Below are positions 42,021 through 51,572 of a DNA stretch of 64,000 nt, piece after piece. The DNA is from Pararhizobium capsulatum DSM 1112 (GTDB taxonomy: Bacteria; Pseudomonadota; Alphaproteobacteria; Rhizobiales; Rhizobiaceae). The stretch is from positions 951,001-1,015,000 of the forward strand of contig NZ_JAUSVF010000001.1 of the NCBI RefSeq assembly GCF_030814475.1, read 5' to 3'. How positions within the stretch are numbered: the first letter of the stretch is position 1; every line of letters starts with the position of its first letter. The translations under genes were made by a program, and so were the position numbers. The notes under the pieces are model-generated. The model was not told the DNA's origin, did not search any database, and worked only from the letters and a program-made list of their open reading frames with translations.

Positions 42021-42139
42021 TATGCAGTGGCAACATCATGTCGTACTGTGCTGAAAACAGTCCTCTTTAAGGGACGGGATCAATCCAGCACGTGTACGGC
42101 ACGCCAACTGCCAGCATTGGATAAAGGGGAGGACGTTTC

Positions 42140-43222
42140 ATGAGCAAACAAAGTACCACCGTTAAGCTATCCTCGGACTTCGAGACGGTCCTTGCGGATA
42201 GTTCCAGCCAAGTGGCTTCATTCGATACGAATGAAAAATCATTGATGATGAAATTCCAGCATTTTCTGCATTCCAGTCCGGCGATGGTGCCGTTGATCGT
42301 GCTGATAATGTCCATCATCTTCTTCGGTGCTTTGGTTGGCGGCAAATTTTTCTCCGCTTTCGCTCTGACCCTCATTTTGCAGCAGGTCGCGATTACCGGG
42401 ATTGTCGGGCTGGCGCAGACTTTGGTGGTCCTGACGGCCGGCATCGATCTGTCCGTTGGAGCGATCATGGTGCTGTCATCGGTCATCATGGGTCAGTTCA
42501 CGATGCGATACGGGATCCCGGCCCCCGTTTCCATTTTGTGCGGCATAGGGTTCGGCGGTTTGATGGGAGCGCTGAACGGCTTCCTCGTCGCAAAAATCAA
42601 GCTGCCGCCCTTCATCGTCACGCTCGGAACGTGGCAGATCTATTCCGCAACGGTTTATATCTACGGCAACAACGAAACAATTCGCAGCCAGGACATCGAG
42701 GCTGCATCGCCGCTGTTTCAGCTTCTCGGCCATTCCTTCAGGATCGGCAGTGCTGTGTTTACCTACGGCGTTGTCCTGCTGCTGATCATGGCAGCCGTGC
42801 TATGGTACATTCTTTCGAAAACGGCATGGGGTCGGCATGTCTACGCGGTGGGCGACGATCCTGAAGCCGCGAAGCTCGCCGGCGTCAGCGTCACCAAGAT
42901 GCTTATCAGTGTCTATCTCTTCGCCGGGGTCATTTGCGGGATTGCCGGATGGGCTCTCATCGGGCGTGTCGGCTCCATCAGCCCGCAGTCGGGACAGTTT
43001 GCCAACATCGAATCCATCACCGCCGTGGTGATCGGCGGAACGTCGCTTTTCGGCGGGCGCGGATCGATCCTCGGCACGATTTTCGGTGCCATGACGGTCG
43101 GCGTATTCGCCCTTGGACTGCGGTTGTGGGGGACTGATCCGCAATGGACCTTCCTGACTGTCGGCGTGCTCATCATCTCGGCTGTCGCGGTCGATCAGTG
43201 GATCAGAAAGGTAGCGGGTTAA
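42140..43222 (+). CDS. frcC: Sugar ABC transporter permease
   Basis: A 360-residue inner-membrane permease of the RbsC/FrcC class with 8-10 membrane segments (for example LIVLIMSIIFFGALVGGKFFSAF, VGLAQTLVVLTAGIDLSVGAIM with the conserved DLSVG turn, and GVILLLIMAAVLWYIL-like segments). The EAA-type loop is near AVGDDPEAAKLAGVSV. The cytoplasmic N-terminus is about 50 residues. The stop overlaps the next ATG by one base. Confidence 0.88.
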   Translation: MSKQSTTVKLSSDFETVLADSSSQVASFDTNEKSLMMKFQHFLHSSPAMVPLIVLIMSIIFFGALVGGKFFSAFALTLILQQVAITGIVGLAQTLVVLTAGIDLSVGAIMVLSSVIMGQFTMRYGIPAPVSILCGIGFGGLMGALNGFLVAKIKLPPFIVTLGTWQIYSATVYIYGNNETIRSQDIEAASPLFQLLGHSFRIGSAVFTYGVVLLLIMAAVLWYILSKTAWGRHVYAVGDDPEAAKLAGVSVTKMLISVYLFAGVICGIAGWALIGRVGSISPQSGQFANIESITAVVIGGTSLFGGRGSILGTIFGAMTVGVFALGLRLWGTDPQWTFLTVGVLIISAVAVDQWIRKVAG

Positions 43223-44001
43223 TGGCAAACGAACCCATCATCTCAGCGCGTGGTCTGGTCAAGCGCTACGGGCGGGTCACCGCCCTCGATAACGCGGATT
43301 TCGATCTCTACAAGGGCGAAATTCTGGCGGTTATCGGTGACAACGGTGCCGGAAAATCCTCGCTCATCAAGGCGATCTCCGGAGCCATACACCCCGACGA
43401 AGGAGAGATCAGGCTCGACGGTCAGATCGTCAACTTCCGCTCGCCGATCGAAGCCCGGAAGGCAGGGATCGAAACCGTCTATCAAAACCTGGCGCTGTCG
43501 CCGGCACTGTCGATTTCCGACAATATGTTTCTTGGACGGGAAATCCGCAAACCGGGTCCGCTGGGCAGCATCTTTCGGATGCTCGATCATGCGGCGATGG
43601 ACAAGATTTCCCGCGACAAGCTGTCCGAACTCGGCCTGATGACCATTCAAAACATCAATCAGGCGGTGGAAACGCTTTCCGGCGGTCAACGTCAGGGGGT
43701 GGCGGTGGCGCGTGCCGCAGCCTTTGGCTCGAAGGTCATCATCCTGGACGAACCAACGGCAGCGCTCGGCGTCAAGGAATCGCGAAAGGTTCTGGAACTG
43801 ATCCTCGACGTGCGCCGACGTGGCCTGCCGATCGTGCTTATTTCGCACAACATGCCGCATGTGTTCGAGGTTGCCGATCGCATCCATATCCACCGGCTCG
43901 GCAAGCGGCTCTGCGTCATCAATCCGAAGGACTACACAATGTCGGATGCCGTCGCCTTCATGACGGGCGCCAAGGTGCCACCGGAGGCTATGGCTGCATG
44001 A
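43222..44001 (+). CDS. frcA: Sugar ABC transporter ATP-binding protein
   Basis: A 259-residue single-domain ATPase: Walker A GDNGAGKSSL, Q-loop VYQNLAL, signature LSGGQRQGVAVARA, Walker B VIILDEPTAAL and the switch His ISHNMPHV. Unlike RbsA it has one nucleotide-binding domain, as in FrcA. Translationally coupled to frcC. Confidence 0.9.
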   Translation: MANEPIISARGLVKRYGRVTALDNADFDLYKGEILAVIGDNGAGKSSLIKAISGAIHPDEGEIRLDGQIVNFRSPIEARKAGIETVYQNLALSPALSISDNMFLGREIRKPGPLGSIFRMLDHAAMDKISRDKLSELGLMTIQNINQAVETLSGGQRQGVAVARAAAFGSKVIILDEPTAALGVKESRKVLELILDVRRRGLPIVLISHNMPHVFEVADRIHIHRLGKRLCVINPKDYTMSDAVAFMTGAKVPPEAMAA

Positions 44002-44011
44002 GGGTTGCCGC

Positions 44012-44647
44012 ATGAGCATGACGCCGGCTGGCATCGCCGATCGCATTCTTGAAGAGGCAGGCGATGCCAGCCGTTTGCTCGTCGCCATTGCCGGCCCTCC
44101 CGGGGCCGGCAAGTCCACGCTTGCCGATGCGCTCGATGCCGAGCTTCTGCGGCGGGGTGAACGCTCCGTGGTCCTGCCGATGGACGGCTTCCATATGGAC
44201 AACGGCATTCTCGAAGCGCGTGGTCTGCTGCCGCGCAAGGGCGCCCCGGAAACGTTTGATGTCCGGGCCTTCGACGATATCCTGCGCGCCGTCCGCAAGG
44301 GTGGGGAAGAGGTGCTGGTGCCGGTTTTCGACCGGGATCGCGAACTGGCAATCGCGTCGGCTCGCGCCATTGCGGTGGAAACCCGGATCATCCTTGTCGA
44401 GGGCAATTATCTGCTGCTCGATGAAACGCCTTGGTCGCGACTTGCGGATATCTTCGATCTCTCGATCTTCGTCGGGCCTTCCGCCGATGTACTGGAAGAG
44501 CGATTACGCGCCCGGTGGGTCCATTATGGTCTCGATGAAGCGGCCATTCACTGGAAGCTTCATGGCAACGACCTGCCGAATGGCAGGCGGATCATCGAGA
44601 ACTCCCGCAAGGCCGATATTTCCCTGGAAATATTCGAGACCGGCTGA
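44012..44647 (+). CDS. frcK: FrcK-like P-loop kinase
   Basis: A 211-residue kinase of the uridine/pantothenate kinase-like P-loop family. Walker A is AGPPGAGKSTLADAL (about residues 27-41); PMDGFHMDNGIL is the substrate-site segment. FrcK is needed with FrcBCA in Sinorhizobium but its substrate is not firmly known. It starts 10 bp after frcA. Confidence 0.8.
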   Translation: MSMTPAGIADRILEEAGDASRLLVAIAGPPGAGKSTLADALDAELLRRGERSVVLPMDGFHMDNGILEARGLLPRKGAPETFDVRAFDDILRAVRKGGEEVLVPVFDRDRELAIASARAIAVETRIILVEGNYLLLDETPWSRLADIFDLSIFVGPSADVLEERLRARWVHYGLDEAAIHWKLHGNDLPNGRRIIENSRKADISLEIFETG

Positions 44648-44795
44648 AAGCCACATTCTGCGATTGTTTTCCGCCGCGTTATGATGGTATCGGAACCTCC
44701 GGCCAGAGACGGCTTGCCGCCTCTGGATTGCTGCAGCAATTTTAGTGAGCAATGTCCCTTATGGACGTATTGCTTCAAGCGCCCGGAGAAGCCTC

Positions 44796-45854
44796 ATGAA
44801 TGCGTCCCGCCTGACGATCCGCCGCCCCGATGACTGGCATCTGCATCTGCGCGACGGCGGCATGCTGAAGGGCGTGATCGGCGATACGGCCCGCGACTTC
44901 GCCCGTGCGATCATCATGCCAAATCTCGTCCCGCCGGTTGTGACGACCGCCGAGGCGAGGGCTTACCGCGAGCGTATCATGGACGCGCTTGCCCCCGGCG
45001 ATCGCTTCGAGCCGCTGATGACGCTCTATCTGACCGAAGGCACGAACCCCGACGACGTCGAAGAGGGCAAGACGTCCGGCCTGATCACCGCCGTCAAGTT
45101 TTACCCGGCTGGTGCCACGACCAACTCCCATGGCGGTGTGCGCGATATCGACAAGGCCATGCCTGTACTGGAGCGCATGGCGAAGATCGGCCTGCCTCTT
45201 TGCGTCCATGGCGAGGTGACGACGCCGGAGGTCGATATCTTCGACCGTGAAGCCGTCTTTATCGAAACCGTGCTCGATCCCTTGCGCAAGCGCCTGCCGG
45301 AGCTGAAGGTGACGATGGAGCACGTCACCACCAGCGACGGCATCGACTATATCAAGGCGTCGAAGGCGAACCTTGCCGGCTCGATCACCACCCATCACCT
45401 GATCATCAACCGCAACGCCATCCTCGTTGGCGGCATCCGGCCGCATTACTACTGCCTGCCGGTCGCCAAGCGCGAAAGCCACCGGCTGGCGTTGCGTGCG
45501 GCTGCCACCTCGGGCGACAGCCGTTTCTTCCTCGGAACAGACAGCGCTCCGCATGTCGATCCGCTGAAGGAATGCGCCTGCGGCTGCGCCGGCATCTATA
45601 CCTCGATCAACACCATGAGCTGCCTTGCCCATGTGTTCGAACAAGAGGACGCACTGGACAGACTGGAGGCCTTCACCTCGCTGAATGGTCCGGCCTGGTA
45701 TGGCCTCGCGCCGAACGAAGAGACGATGACCCTGGAGAAGAAGGCGGAGGTCGTCAGTTTCCCGGCCAAGATCGAGACGGAGGCGGGTACGGTTACCGTC
45801 TTTGATCCGATGTTCCCGCTGCATTGGGATGTCGTTCGCGATGGTGCGAACTAG
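44796..45854 (+). CDS. pyrC: Dihydroorotase
   Basis: A 352-residue class II dihydroorotase of de novo pyrimidine synthesis. Metal ligands are visible: DWHLHLRDG (HxH, about residues 14-16), the lysine in [12 protein letters not shown] (about 98, carboxylated), His in CVHGEVT and in THHLIINRN, and the catalytic Asp in LGTDSAPH (about 248). The ATG at 44796 follows CGGAGAAGCCTC. pyrE follows about 0.9 kb downstream. Confidence 0.96.
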   Translation: MNASRLTIRRPDDWHLHLRDGGMLKGVIGDTARDFARAIIMPNLVPPVVTTAEARAYRERIMDALAPGDRFEPLMTLYLTEGTNPDDVEEGKTSGLITAVKFYPAGATTNSHGGVRDIDKAMPVLERMAKIGLPLCVHGEVTTPEVDIFDREAVFIETVLDPLRKRLPELKVTMEHVTTSDGIDYIKASKANLAGSITTHHLIINRNAILVGGIRPHYYCLPVAKRESHRLALRAAATSGDSRFFLGTDSAPHVDPLKECACGCAGIYTSINTMSCLAHVFEQEDALDRLEAFTSLNGPAWYGLAPNEETMTLEKKAEVVSFPAKIETEAGTVTVFDPMFPLHWDVVRDGAN

Positions 45855-45985
45855 GAGTTTTGGGGTGCGATGATCCACATTGCCGGGACCGCTTGATCGC
45901 CACAAAAATTTCGCCTAACACTGGCGTTGGCCGGATGCGGCCAGCCGCCCCGCAGCGCCTTGGCGCGAATGGTGAATGCATCCAT
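45851..45985 (-). CDS. Possible small ORF with strong ribosome site
   Basis: A 44-codon ORF ([23 protein letters not shown]...) on the minus strand, overlapping the pyrC stop. It is preceded by GAGGAGGGTAGAC, a near-perfect ribosome site. The peptide has no recognised family and the rest of the 223-bp gap shows nothing else, so it may be a remnant. Confidence 0.25.
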   Translation of the reverse strand: MDAFTIRAKALRGGWPHPANASVRRNFCGDQAVPAMWIIAPQNS

Positions 45986-46080
45986 GTCTACCCTCCTCAT
46001 CCTTGCCTTTGGCGTAGATGGCGAACGGGTCAGCAGAGCGGGCACTGATCTTCCTGTTTGCCACTATCGGAGGATGAATG

Positions 46081-46659
46081 ATGCGCGATTTTCGCGATGC
46101 GAAACTGATGGCCAAGGTGCTGAAGCAGGCCTTTGCCGACCGCAATACACCCCTTTCCCACAGCGAAGCCCTCGAGATCGTTGCCGATCAGTTCGGCTGC
46201 GAGCAGTGGAATATTCTGGCTGCGAAAATAGAGTCGGGCGACAAGCCGGCCGCTGTCGGGAGCGAGGGGATCGGCATCCTGCCGCCGATTCCGATCTTCC
46301 GCATTTTTGACGTCGACAAGGCGATGGAGTTCTACTGCGGTTTCCTCGGTTTCGAGGTCGATTGGGAGCACCGCTTCGGCGATAATTTTCCGCTCTATTG
46401 CCAGGTTTCCCGGGAAGACATGCTTTTGCACCTGAGCGAACATGCGGGCGATGCGACGCCCGGCGCACGCTGCTTCGTGCGGGTCGAAAATGCTGCCAAA
46501 CTACAGGCCGAGCTTGCCGCCAAGAACTATCGTTATATGAAGCCGGGACTTGAAAAACAGCCCTGCGGCTTTGAGGTCGGGGTGATCGATCCATTTAACA
46601 ACCGGCTCACCTTCTGCCAGCAGCAGGGCCAGAATCAGGAAGACAATCAAACGAGGTAA
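46081..46659 (+). CDS. Glyoxalase/VOC superfamily protein
   Basis: A 192-residue protein. The N-terminal 65 residues match a short helical domain found fused to VOC proteins ([21 protein letters not shown]...[14 protein letters not shown]). The VOC domain follows ([31 protein letters not shown], then [13 protein letters not shown]), like bleomycin-resistance/glyoxalase-type proteins. Substrate unknown. The ATG at 46081 has GGAGG 7 nt upstream; 46078 is also possible. Confidence 0.82.
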   Translation: MRDFRDAKLMAKVLKQAFADRNTPLSHSEALEIVADQFGCEQWNILAAKIESGDKPAAVGSEGIGILPPIPIFRIFDVDKAMEFYCGFLGFEVDWEHRFGDNFPLYCQVSREDMLLHLSEHAGDATPGARCFVRVENAAKLQAELAAKNYRYMKPGLEKQPCGFEVGVIDPFNNRLTFCQQQGQNQEDNQTR

Positions 46660-46762
46660 AAATGCCGGCGCGGCAACCCTCGCAGCGCCACTTTTTCTGG
46701 CGTTGAAAGCCCTGACCTGCTATGCGCGGATAACGAAAAGCCGAAGCTGCAGGAGCCCGCCG

Positions 46763-47461
46763 ATGATCCAGACATCCTTCACCGACAAGGCCGTGATGGC
46801 CGAACTCGTCGCCAAGATGCTGTGGGAAATCAAGGCGGTGCATTTCCGCGCCGACCAGCCGTACAAGCTTGCCTCGGGCATGGCGAGCCCTGTCTATATC
46901 GATTGCCGCAAGCTGATTTCATATCCGCGCATTCGCTCCACCGTCATGGACTTCGCCGCCGCCACCATCCTTCGCGATGCCGGCTTCGAGCAGTTCGATG
47001 TTGTCGCGGGTGGAGAGACCGCAGGTATCCCCTTTGCCGCCATGCTTGCCGAGCGCCTTGCCCTGCCGATGATCTATGTGCGCAAGGCGCCGAAGGGCCA
47101 CGGCCGCAACGCGCAGATCGAAGGCCTTATGCCGGAAGGCGCGCGCGTGCTGGTCATCGAGGATCTGACGACTGCCGGCGGCTCGATGTTCAAGTTCATC
47201 GATGCGATCCGCCTGGCCGGTGGCATTGTCGATCATGGTATCGCGCTCTTCTACTACGACATCTTCCCGGAAGCCCGTGGCCAGATGAAGGACAAGGGCG
47301 TGACGCTGCACAATATCGCCACCTGGCGCAACGTGCTGGCAGTGGCGAAGGAGCAGAAGCTTTTCGATGAGAAGACGCTGTCTGAGGTCGAAGCCTTCCT
47401 CAACGCACCGCTCGAATGGTCCGGCCGCAATGGCGGCGTCAGTGCGATAGCGACGGCTTAA
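46763..47461 (+). CDS. pyrE: Orotate phosphoribosyltransferase
   Basis: A 232-residue enzyme joining orotate and PRPP to give OMP. The PRPP loop is [14 protein letters not shown] (about residues 130-143). The N-terminal [39 protein letters not shown] is characteristic of the alphaproteobacterial form, as is [14 protein letters not shown]. The ATG at 46763 follows AGGAGCCCGCCG. Confidence 0.96.
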   Translation: MIQTSFTDKAVMAELVAKMLWEIKAVHFRADQPYKLASGMASPVYIDCRKLISYPRIRSTVMDFAAATILRDAGFEQFDVVAGGETAGIPFAAMLAERLALPMIYVRKAPKGHGRNAQIEGLMPEGARVLVIEDLTTAGGSMFKFIDAIRLAGGIVDHGIALFYYDIFPEARGQMKDKGVTLHNIATWRNVLAVAKEQKLFDEKTLSEVEAFLNAPLEWSGRNGGVSAIATA

Positions 47462-47545
47462 AAAGCGAGGGCTCAAAAGGCTCTGGCCTTTTCACAAGGC
47501 TTACATTAAATCGATTGAAATATTGGTGTGGGAGGAAGTGCTGCC

Positions 47546-48472
47546 ATGATCGTTTGCTGCGGAGAAGCCCTGATCGATATGCTGCCGCGCCAGACGCAGG
47601 CGGGTGAGGCGGCCTTTGCCCCCTATGCCGGTGGCGCGATCTTCAACACAGCGATTGCGCTTGGACGTCTCGGCATTTCGACCGGCTTCTTCACTGGTCT
47701 TTCCGACGACATGTTCGGTGATATCCTGCGCGATACGCTCAAAGGCAGCAATGTCGATTTTGGCCCCTGCGCTACGCTCTCGCTGCACACGACACTCGCC
47801 TTCGTCAAGCTCGTCAACGGCTCGGCGACCTACGCCTTTTTCGACGAGAATACCGCCGGTCGCATGATCACGCATGAGCACCTGCCGGCGCTTGGCGATT
47901 TCTGCGAAGCCCTGCATTTCGGCGCGATCAGCCTCATTCCCGAGCCTTGCGGCTCGACCTATGAAGCGCTGATGGCGCGCGAGCACGCAAAACGCGTCAT
48001 CTCCTTCGACCCCAACATCCGCCCCGGATTTATCAAGGATGCTGAGGCCCACAAGGCGCGCATGCTGCGCATGGCGGCGATGTCGGACATCATCAAGTTC
48101 TCTGACGAGGACCTCGATTGGTTCGGCGAGACGGGTAGTCATGACGAACTGGTTGCGAAGTGGCTGACACGTGGACCGAAACTGGTGGTCATAACCAAGG
48201 GCAAGGACGGCGCCGATGGTTTTACCGTCCGCGGCAAGGTTTCCGTGCCGGGTGAAAGCGTCACCGTCGTCGATACGGTCGGCGCTGGCGACACATTTGA
48301 TGCCGGCATCCTCGCCTCGCTGAAGCTCAACGGCCTCCTGACCAAGCAAGCCGTCGCCTCGCTCAGCCAGGACGCCGTTCGCGACGCCCTCACGCTTGGG
48401 GCGAAGGCCGCGGCCGTGACCGTGTCGCGCGCGGGCGCCAATCCGCCCTGGGCACACGAAATCGGCATGTAA
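47546..48472 (+). CDS. PfkB-family carbohydrate kinase, probable fructokinase
   Basis: A 308-residue ribokinase-fold kinase. PfkB signatures are the N-terminal CGEALIDMLPRQ and YAGGAIFNTAIALGRLG, and the C-terminal VVDTVGAGDTFDAGIL (anion hole and catalytic Asp). It resembles rhizobial fructokinase encoded beside pyrE. With FrcBCA importing fructose and Pgi nearby it would give fructose-6-phosphate. The ATG at 47546 follows GGAGGAAGTGCTGCC. Confidence 0.85.
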   Translation: MIVCCGEALIDMLPRQTQAGEAAFAPYAGGAIFNTAIALGRLGISTGFFTGLSDDMFGDILRDTLKGSNVDFGPCATLSLHTTLAFVKLVNGSATYAFFDENTAGRMITHEHLPALGDFCEALHFGAISLIPEPCGSTYEALMAREHAKRVISFDPNIRPGFIKDAEAHKARMLRMAAMSDIIKFSDEDLDWFGETGSHDELVAKWLTRGPKLVVITKGKDGADGFTVRGKVSVPGESVTVVDTVGAGDTFDAGILASLKLNGLLTKQAVASLSQDAVRDALTLGAKAAAVTVSRAGANPPWAHEIGM

Positions 48473-48616
48473 TTGCCGGCCTGGTTATCCCGCCGCCTTT
48501 CATCCGCATGTCATCGTCGCGTGTTCAAAGACGCTCAGGACAGCCCGCGCTGCCTGATTCATCAAATCCATAGGCACCGGGCTGCGATATCGCGTCTTCT
48601 GGCGTCGGAGGTGGAT

Positions 48617-49663
48617 GTGGATACGAAGATTCTGGTGGTGAGCGATGCCTGGCATCCCCAGGTCAATGGTGTCGTCAGGACGCTGGATGAACTGTCGCGC
48701 ACGGTGGCGGAACAGGGTGGCACGATCCACTTCCTGACGCCGGATCGCTTTGCGACTATTCCCCTGCCGTTTTATCCCGACATCCGCCTTGCCTTGCCGA
48801 CCCGGCGGCAGGTGGCTGACGAAATCGACGCAATCGAACCCGACTACATCCACATTGCGACTGAAGGTCCGCTCGGCCTTGTCGCTCGCCGCATCTGCCT
48901 GCAGCGCGGCCTGCCGTTCACGACCAGTTATCACACCCGCTTCCCTGAATTCGTTAGTGCTCGCTTACCTATACCGGAAAGCTGGAGTTACTGGTGGCTG
49001 CGCCAGTTCCACAATTCCGGCAATGGCATGATGGTGGCGACCGCGACGCTCGGGACGGAAATGGCGGCGCGGGGTTTCCGCAATATCAAGCGCTGGACGC
49101 GCGGCATTGACACTAATCTTTTCAACCCGTCGCGTCGCCGCGAGGATTGGTTGCCAAGGCCGATCTTCCTGAATGTCGGCCGTGTCGCGGTCGAAAAGAA
49201 CCTGCCGGCTTTTCTCGATCTCAATCTTCCCGGCAGCAAGGTCATCGTCGGCGATGGACCCGATTTGGCGAGACTCAAGCAGAAGTATCCGGACGTGCAT
49301 TTTCTCGGCAAGCAGATGGGTGTGGACCTCGCAACGATATACGCCTCGGCGGATGTCTTCGTCTTCCCCAGTCGCGTCGATACCTTCGGCAACGTCATTC
49401 TCGAGGCGTTGGCGAGCGGATGTCCTGTTGCCGCCTTTCCGGTGACGGGACCGCGCGACATTCTGGGAGATGGCAGTGGAGCGCTTTCCACAGACCTGGG
49501 GCAGGCCGCGCTCGAGGCGTTGGACATGTCGCGGGAGAAGGCACGGGAAAAGGCGTTGACCTACAGCTGGGCCGAATGCGGACGCCAGTTCCTGTCAAAC
49601 CTGACCCGCGTGCCGAAAAACGCTTTCCCCAAACGGAGCCGCCGATTGGGTTCTTATTCTTGA
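48617..49663 (+). CDS. Glycosyltransferase, GT4 type
   Basis: A 348-residue GT-B glycosyltransferase. The N-terminal domain opens TKILVVSDAWHPQVNGVVRTL; the C-terminal nucleotide-sugar domain has RVAVEKNLPAFLDL, IVGDGPDLARLKQKYP and the E-x7-E-like PSRVDTFGNVILEALASG. It resembles MgtA-like alpha-mannosyl or glycolipid transferases; the acceptor is unknown. The GTG at 48617 has GGAGG 5 nt upstream, and the longer frame begins in non-conserved sequence. A terminator follows. Confidence 0.85.
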   Translation: MDTKILVVSDAWHPQVNGVVRTLDELSRTVAEQGGTIHFLTPDRFATIPLPFYPDIRLALPTRRQVADEIDAIEPDYIHIATEGPLGLVARRICLQRGLPFTTSYHTRFPEFVSARLPIPESWSYWWLRQFHNSGNGMMVATATLGTEMAARGFRNIKRWTRGIDTNLFNPSRRREDWLPRPIFLNVGRVAVEKNLPAFLDLNLPGSKVIVGDGPDLARLKQKYPDVHFLGKQMGVDLATIYASADVFVFPSRVDTFGNVILEALASGCPVAAFPVTGPRDILGDGSGALSTDLGQAALEALDMSREKAREKALTYSWAECGRQFLSNLTRVPKNAFPKRSRRLGSYS

Positions 49664-49689
49664 TCCTATCCGAAGTATTTCTGAAAACG

Positions 49690-49724
49690 AAAGGCCGACT
49701 TGGTTCGCCCAAGCCGGCCTTTTG
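49690..49724 (+). terminator. Terminator after the glycosyltransferase gene
   Basis: AAAGGCCGACTTGG pairs with CCAAGCCGGCCTTT across a 5-base loop with one mismatch, followed by TTG. It lies 27 bp after the stop. Confidence 0.75.
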
Positions 49725-49746
49725 AATAATGCCCTGCGGCCCGCTC

Positions 49747-49772
49747 CCTCTTCTCCCGCCCGGGAGAAGAGG
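49747..49772. repeat. Perfect 12-bp palindrome
   Basis: CCTCTTCTCCCG and its exact complement CGGGAGAAGAGG flank a CC centre. It lies about 60 bp beyond the pgi stop on the minus strand. It has no T-run, so it may be a repeat-family hairpin (the same CTCCC/GGGAG type as at 21368) or a processing site rather than a simple terminator. Confidence 0.6.
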
Positions 49773-49830
49773 CAATCTGGCATCGCTCTCGAACTACAGG
49801 CGAACCTTCGGGAGCCGAGGGCGCAACACC

Positions 49831-51456
49831 TTACTTCGCAGCCTTCAACAGCGCTGCAACAAGGCCTTCCGTCGAGCTGTCGTGACCTGCAGCGCTTTCC
49901 TTGCCTTCAACGACGGGCAAAAGCCCGGTTGCCAGTTCCTTGCCAAGCTCCACACCCCACTGGTCGAACGAGTTGATGTCGAACAGCGCACCTTCCACGA
50001 ACACGCGATGTTCGTAGATCGCGACCAGGCGGCCGAAGGCGAAGGGGGTCATCTTGTCATAGACGAAGGTCAGCGACGGGCGGTTGCCGGTGAAGACGCG
50101 GTGGGGGGCGATCTTGTCGATCGAAGCGGCATCCATGCCCTTTGACGCCATCTGCGCCTTGGCTTCCTCAAGCGTGCGGCCCTTCATCAGCGCTTCGGAC
50201 TGGGCAAGGCAATTGGCCATCAACAGCTGGTGCTGGTGGCGCAGTTCCGGTTCATGGCCGTTGGCGGCAATCATGAATTCGGCAGGGATGACGCTCGTGC
50301 CCTGGTGGATCAGCTGGTAGAAGGCGTGCTGGCCGTTGGTGCCGGGCTCACCCCATACAACGGGACCGGAATTGCCATCGACCGGCTTGCCGTCGAGGGT
50401 CACGCCCTTGCCGTTCGATTCCATGTCGAGCTGCTGCAGATAGGCCGGGAAGCGCGACAGGCGCTGGTCATAGGGCAGGATCGCGCGGGTGGCGTAGCCG
50501 AGCACATTGCGATGGTAATAGCCGAGAAGGCCGAGCAGCATCGGGATGTTCTGACGCAGTGGCGCCGACTTGAAGTGCTCGTCGATGGCGTGGGCGCCGG
50601 CCAGGAACTCGCCGAATTTCTCCTTGCCGATGGCGATCATCAGGGGCAGGCCGATGGCCGACCAGATCGAATAACGGCCGCCAACCCAATCCCAGAAGCC
50701 GAACACACGCTCGGCACCGATGCCGAAGGCGGCAACCTTGTCGAGGGCGGTGGAGACGGCGCAGAAATGGTTCGCGACAGCGGCGTCGCCCAGCGCATCC
50801 GCGATGAATTTGCGCGCGGTCGCGGCATTGGTCATCGTCTCGATCGTCGTGAAGGTTTTCGAGGCGACGATGAACAGCGAGGTCTCGGCATTGAGCAGCT
50901 TCAGCGTATCGGCGATATGGGCGCCGTCGATGTTGGAAACAAAATGCAGGCGCGGGCCATCATGGTCGGGGGCCAGCGCCAGCGTCGCCATGACCGGGCC
51001 AAGGTCCGAGCCGCCGATGCCAATATTGATGACGTCGGTGATCTTCTTGCCAGTCGCGCCCTTCAGCGTGCCGGAACGAATGCCGTCGGAAAAGGCGCCC
51101 ATGGCGGCGAGCACCGCATTGACATCCGGCATCACATCCTTGCCGTCAACGAGAACCGGCGTGTTGGCGAGGTTGCGGAGCGCGGTGTGCAGAACGGCGC
51201 GGCCCTCGGTGAAGTTGATCGGCTCACCCGCAAACATCGCATCGCGCTTCTTGGCAACACCGGCCTCGGTTGCAAGCGCTTCGAGGCCATGAAGGATGCG
51301 CTCGTTGACGGCACATTTTGAATAGTCGAACAGAATATCGTCGAGCGTGACGCTGTATTTGGAAAAGCGGGCGGGATCGGCTGCAAAGGCCGCCCTGATA
51401 TCAGTGGCCTTGGTCTCGGAAACTGTTGATTTCAGCTGTTCGACACGCGCGTTCAT
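49831..51456 (-). CDS. pgi: Glucose-6-phosphate isomerase
   Basis: The 541-residue enzyme interconverting glucose-6-P and fructose-6-P. Family signatures are [15 protein letters not shown] (about residues 145-159), [29 protein letters not shown], the [18 protein letters not shown] block, and the C-terminal [13 protein letters not shown]. Length normal. It lies opposite the glycosyltransferase and links the fructose genes to central metabolism. Confidence 0.97.
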   Translation of the reverse strand: MNARVEQLKSTVSETKATDIRAAFAADPARFSKYSVTLDDILFDYSKCAVNERILHGLEALATEAGVAKKRDAMFAGEPINFTEGRAVLHTALRNLANTPVLVDGKDVMPDVNAVLAAMGAFSDGIRSGTLKGATGKKITDVINIGIGGSDLGPVMATLALAPDHDGPRLHFVSNIDGAHIADTLKLLNAETSLFIVASKTFTTIETMTNAATARKFIADALGDAAVANHFCAVSTALDKVAAFGIGAERVFGFWDWVGGRYSIWSAIGLPLMIAIGKEKFGEFLAGAHAIDEHFKSAPLRQNIPMLLGLLGYYHRNVLGYATRAILPYDQRLSRFPAYLQQLDMESNGKGVTLDGKPVDGNSGPVVWGEPGTNGQHAFYQLIHQGTSVIPAEFMIAANGHEPELRHQHQLLMANCLAQSEALMKGRTLEEAKAQMASKGMDAASIDKIAPHRVFTGNRPSLTFVYDKMTPFAFGRLVAIYEHRVFVEGALFDINSFDQWGVELGKELATGLLPVVEGKESAAGHDSSTEGLVAALLKAAK

Positions 51457-51572
51457 GGGAGCTCCTTGCGTCGCATAGGGATGCGCTAGCTAGTCGCTTT
51501 AGCCCATCCAAATCAAGCCCGCAGGCGCGTCAGGCGCAAAAATCCGATGAGGCAAGGGCGGATCTGAAGAGT

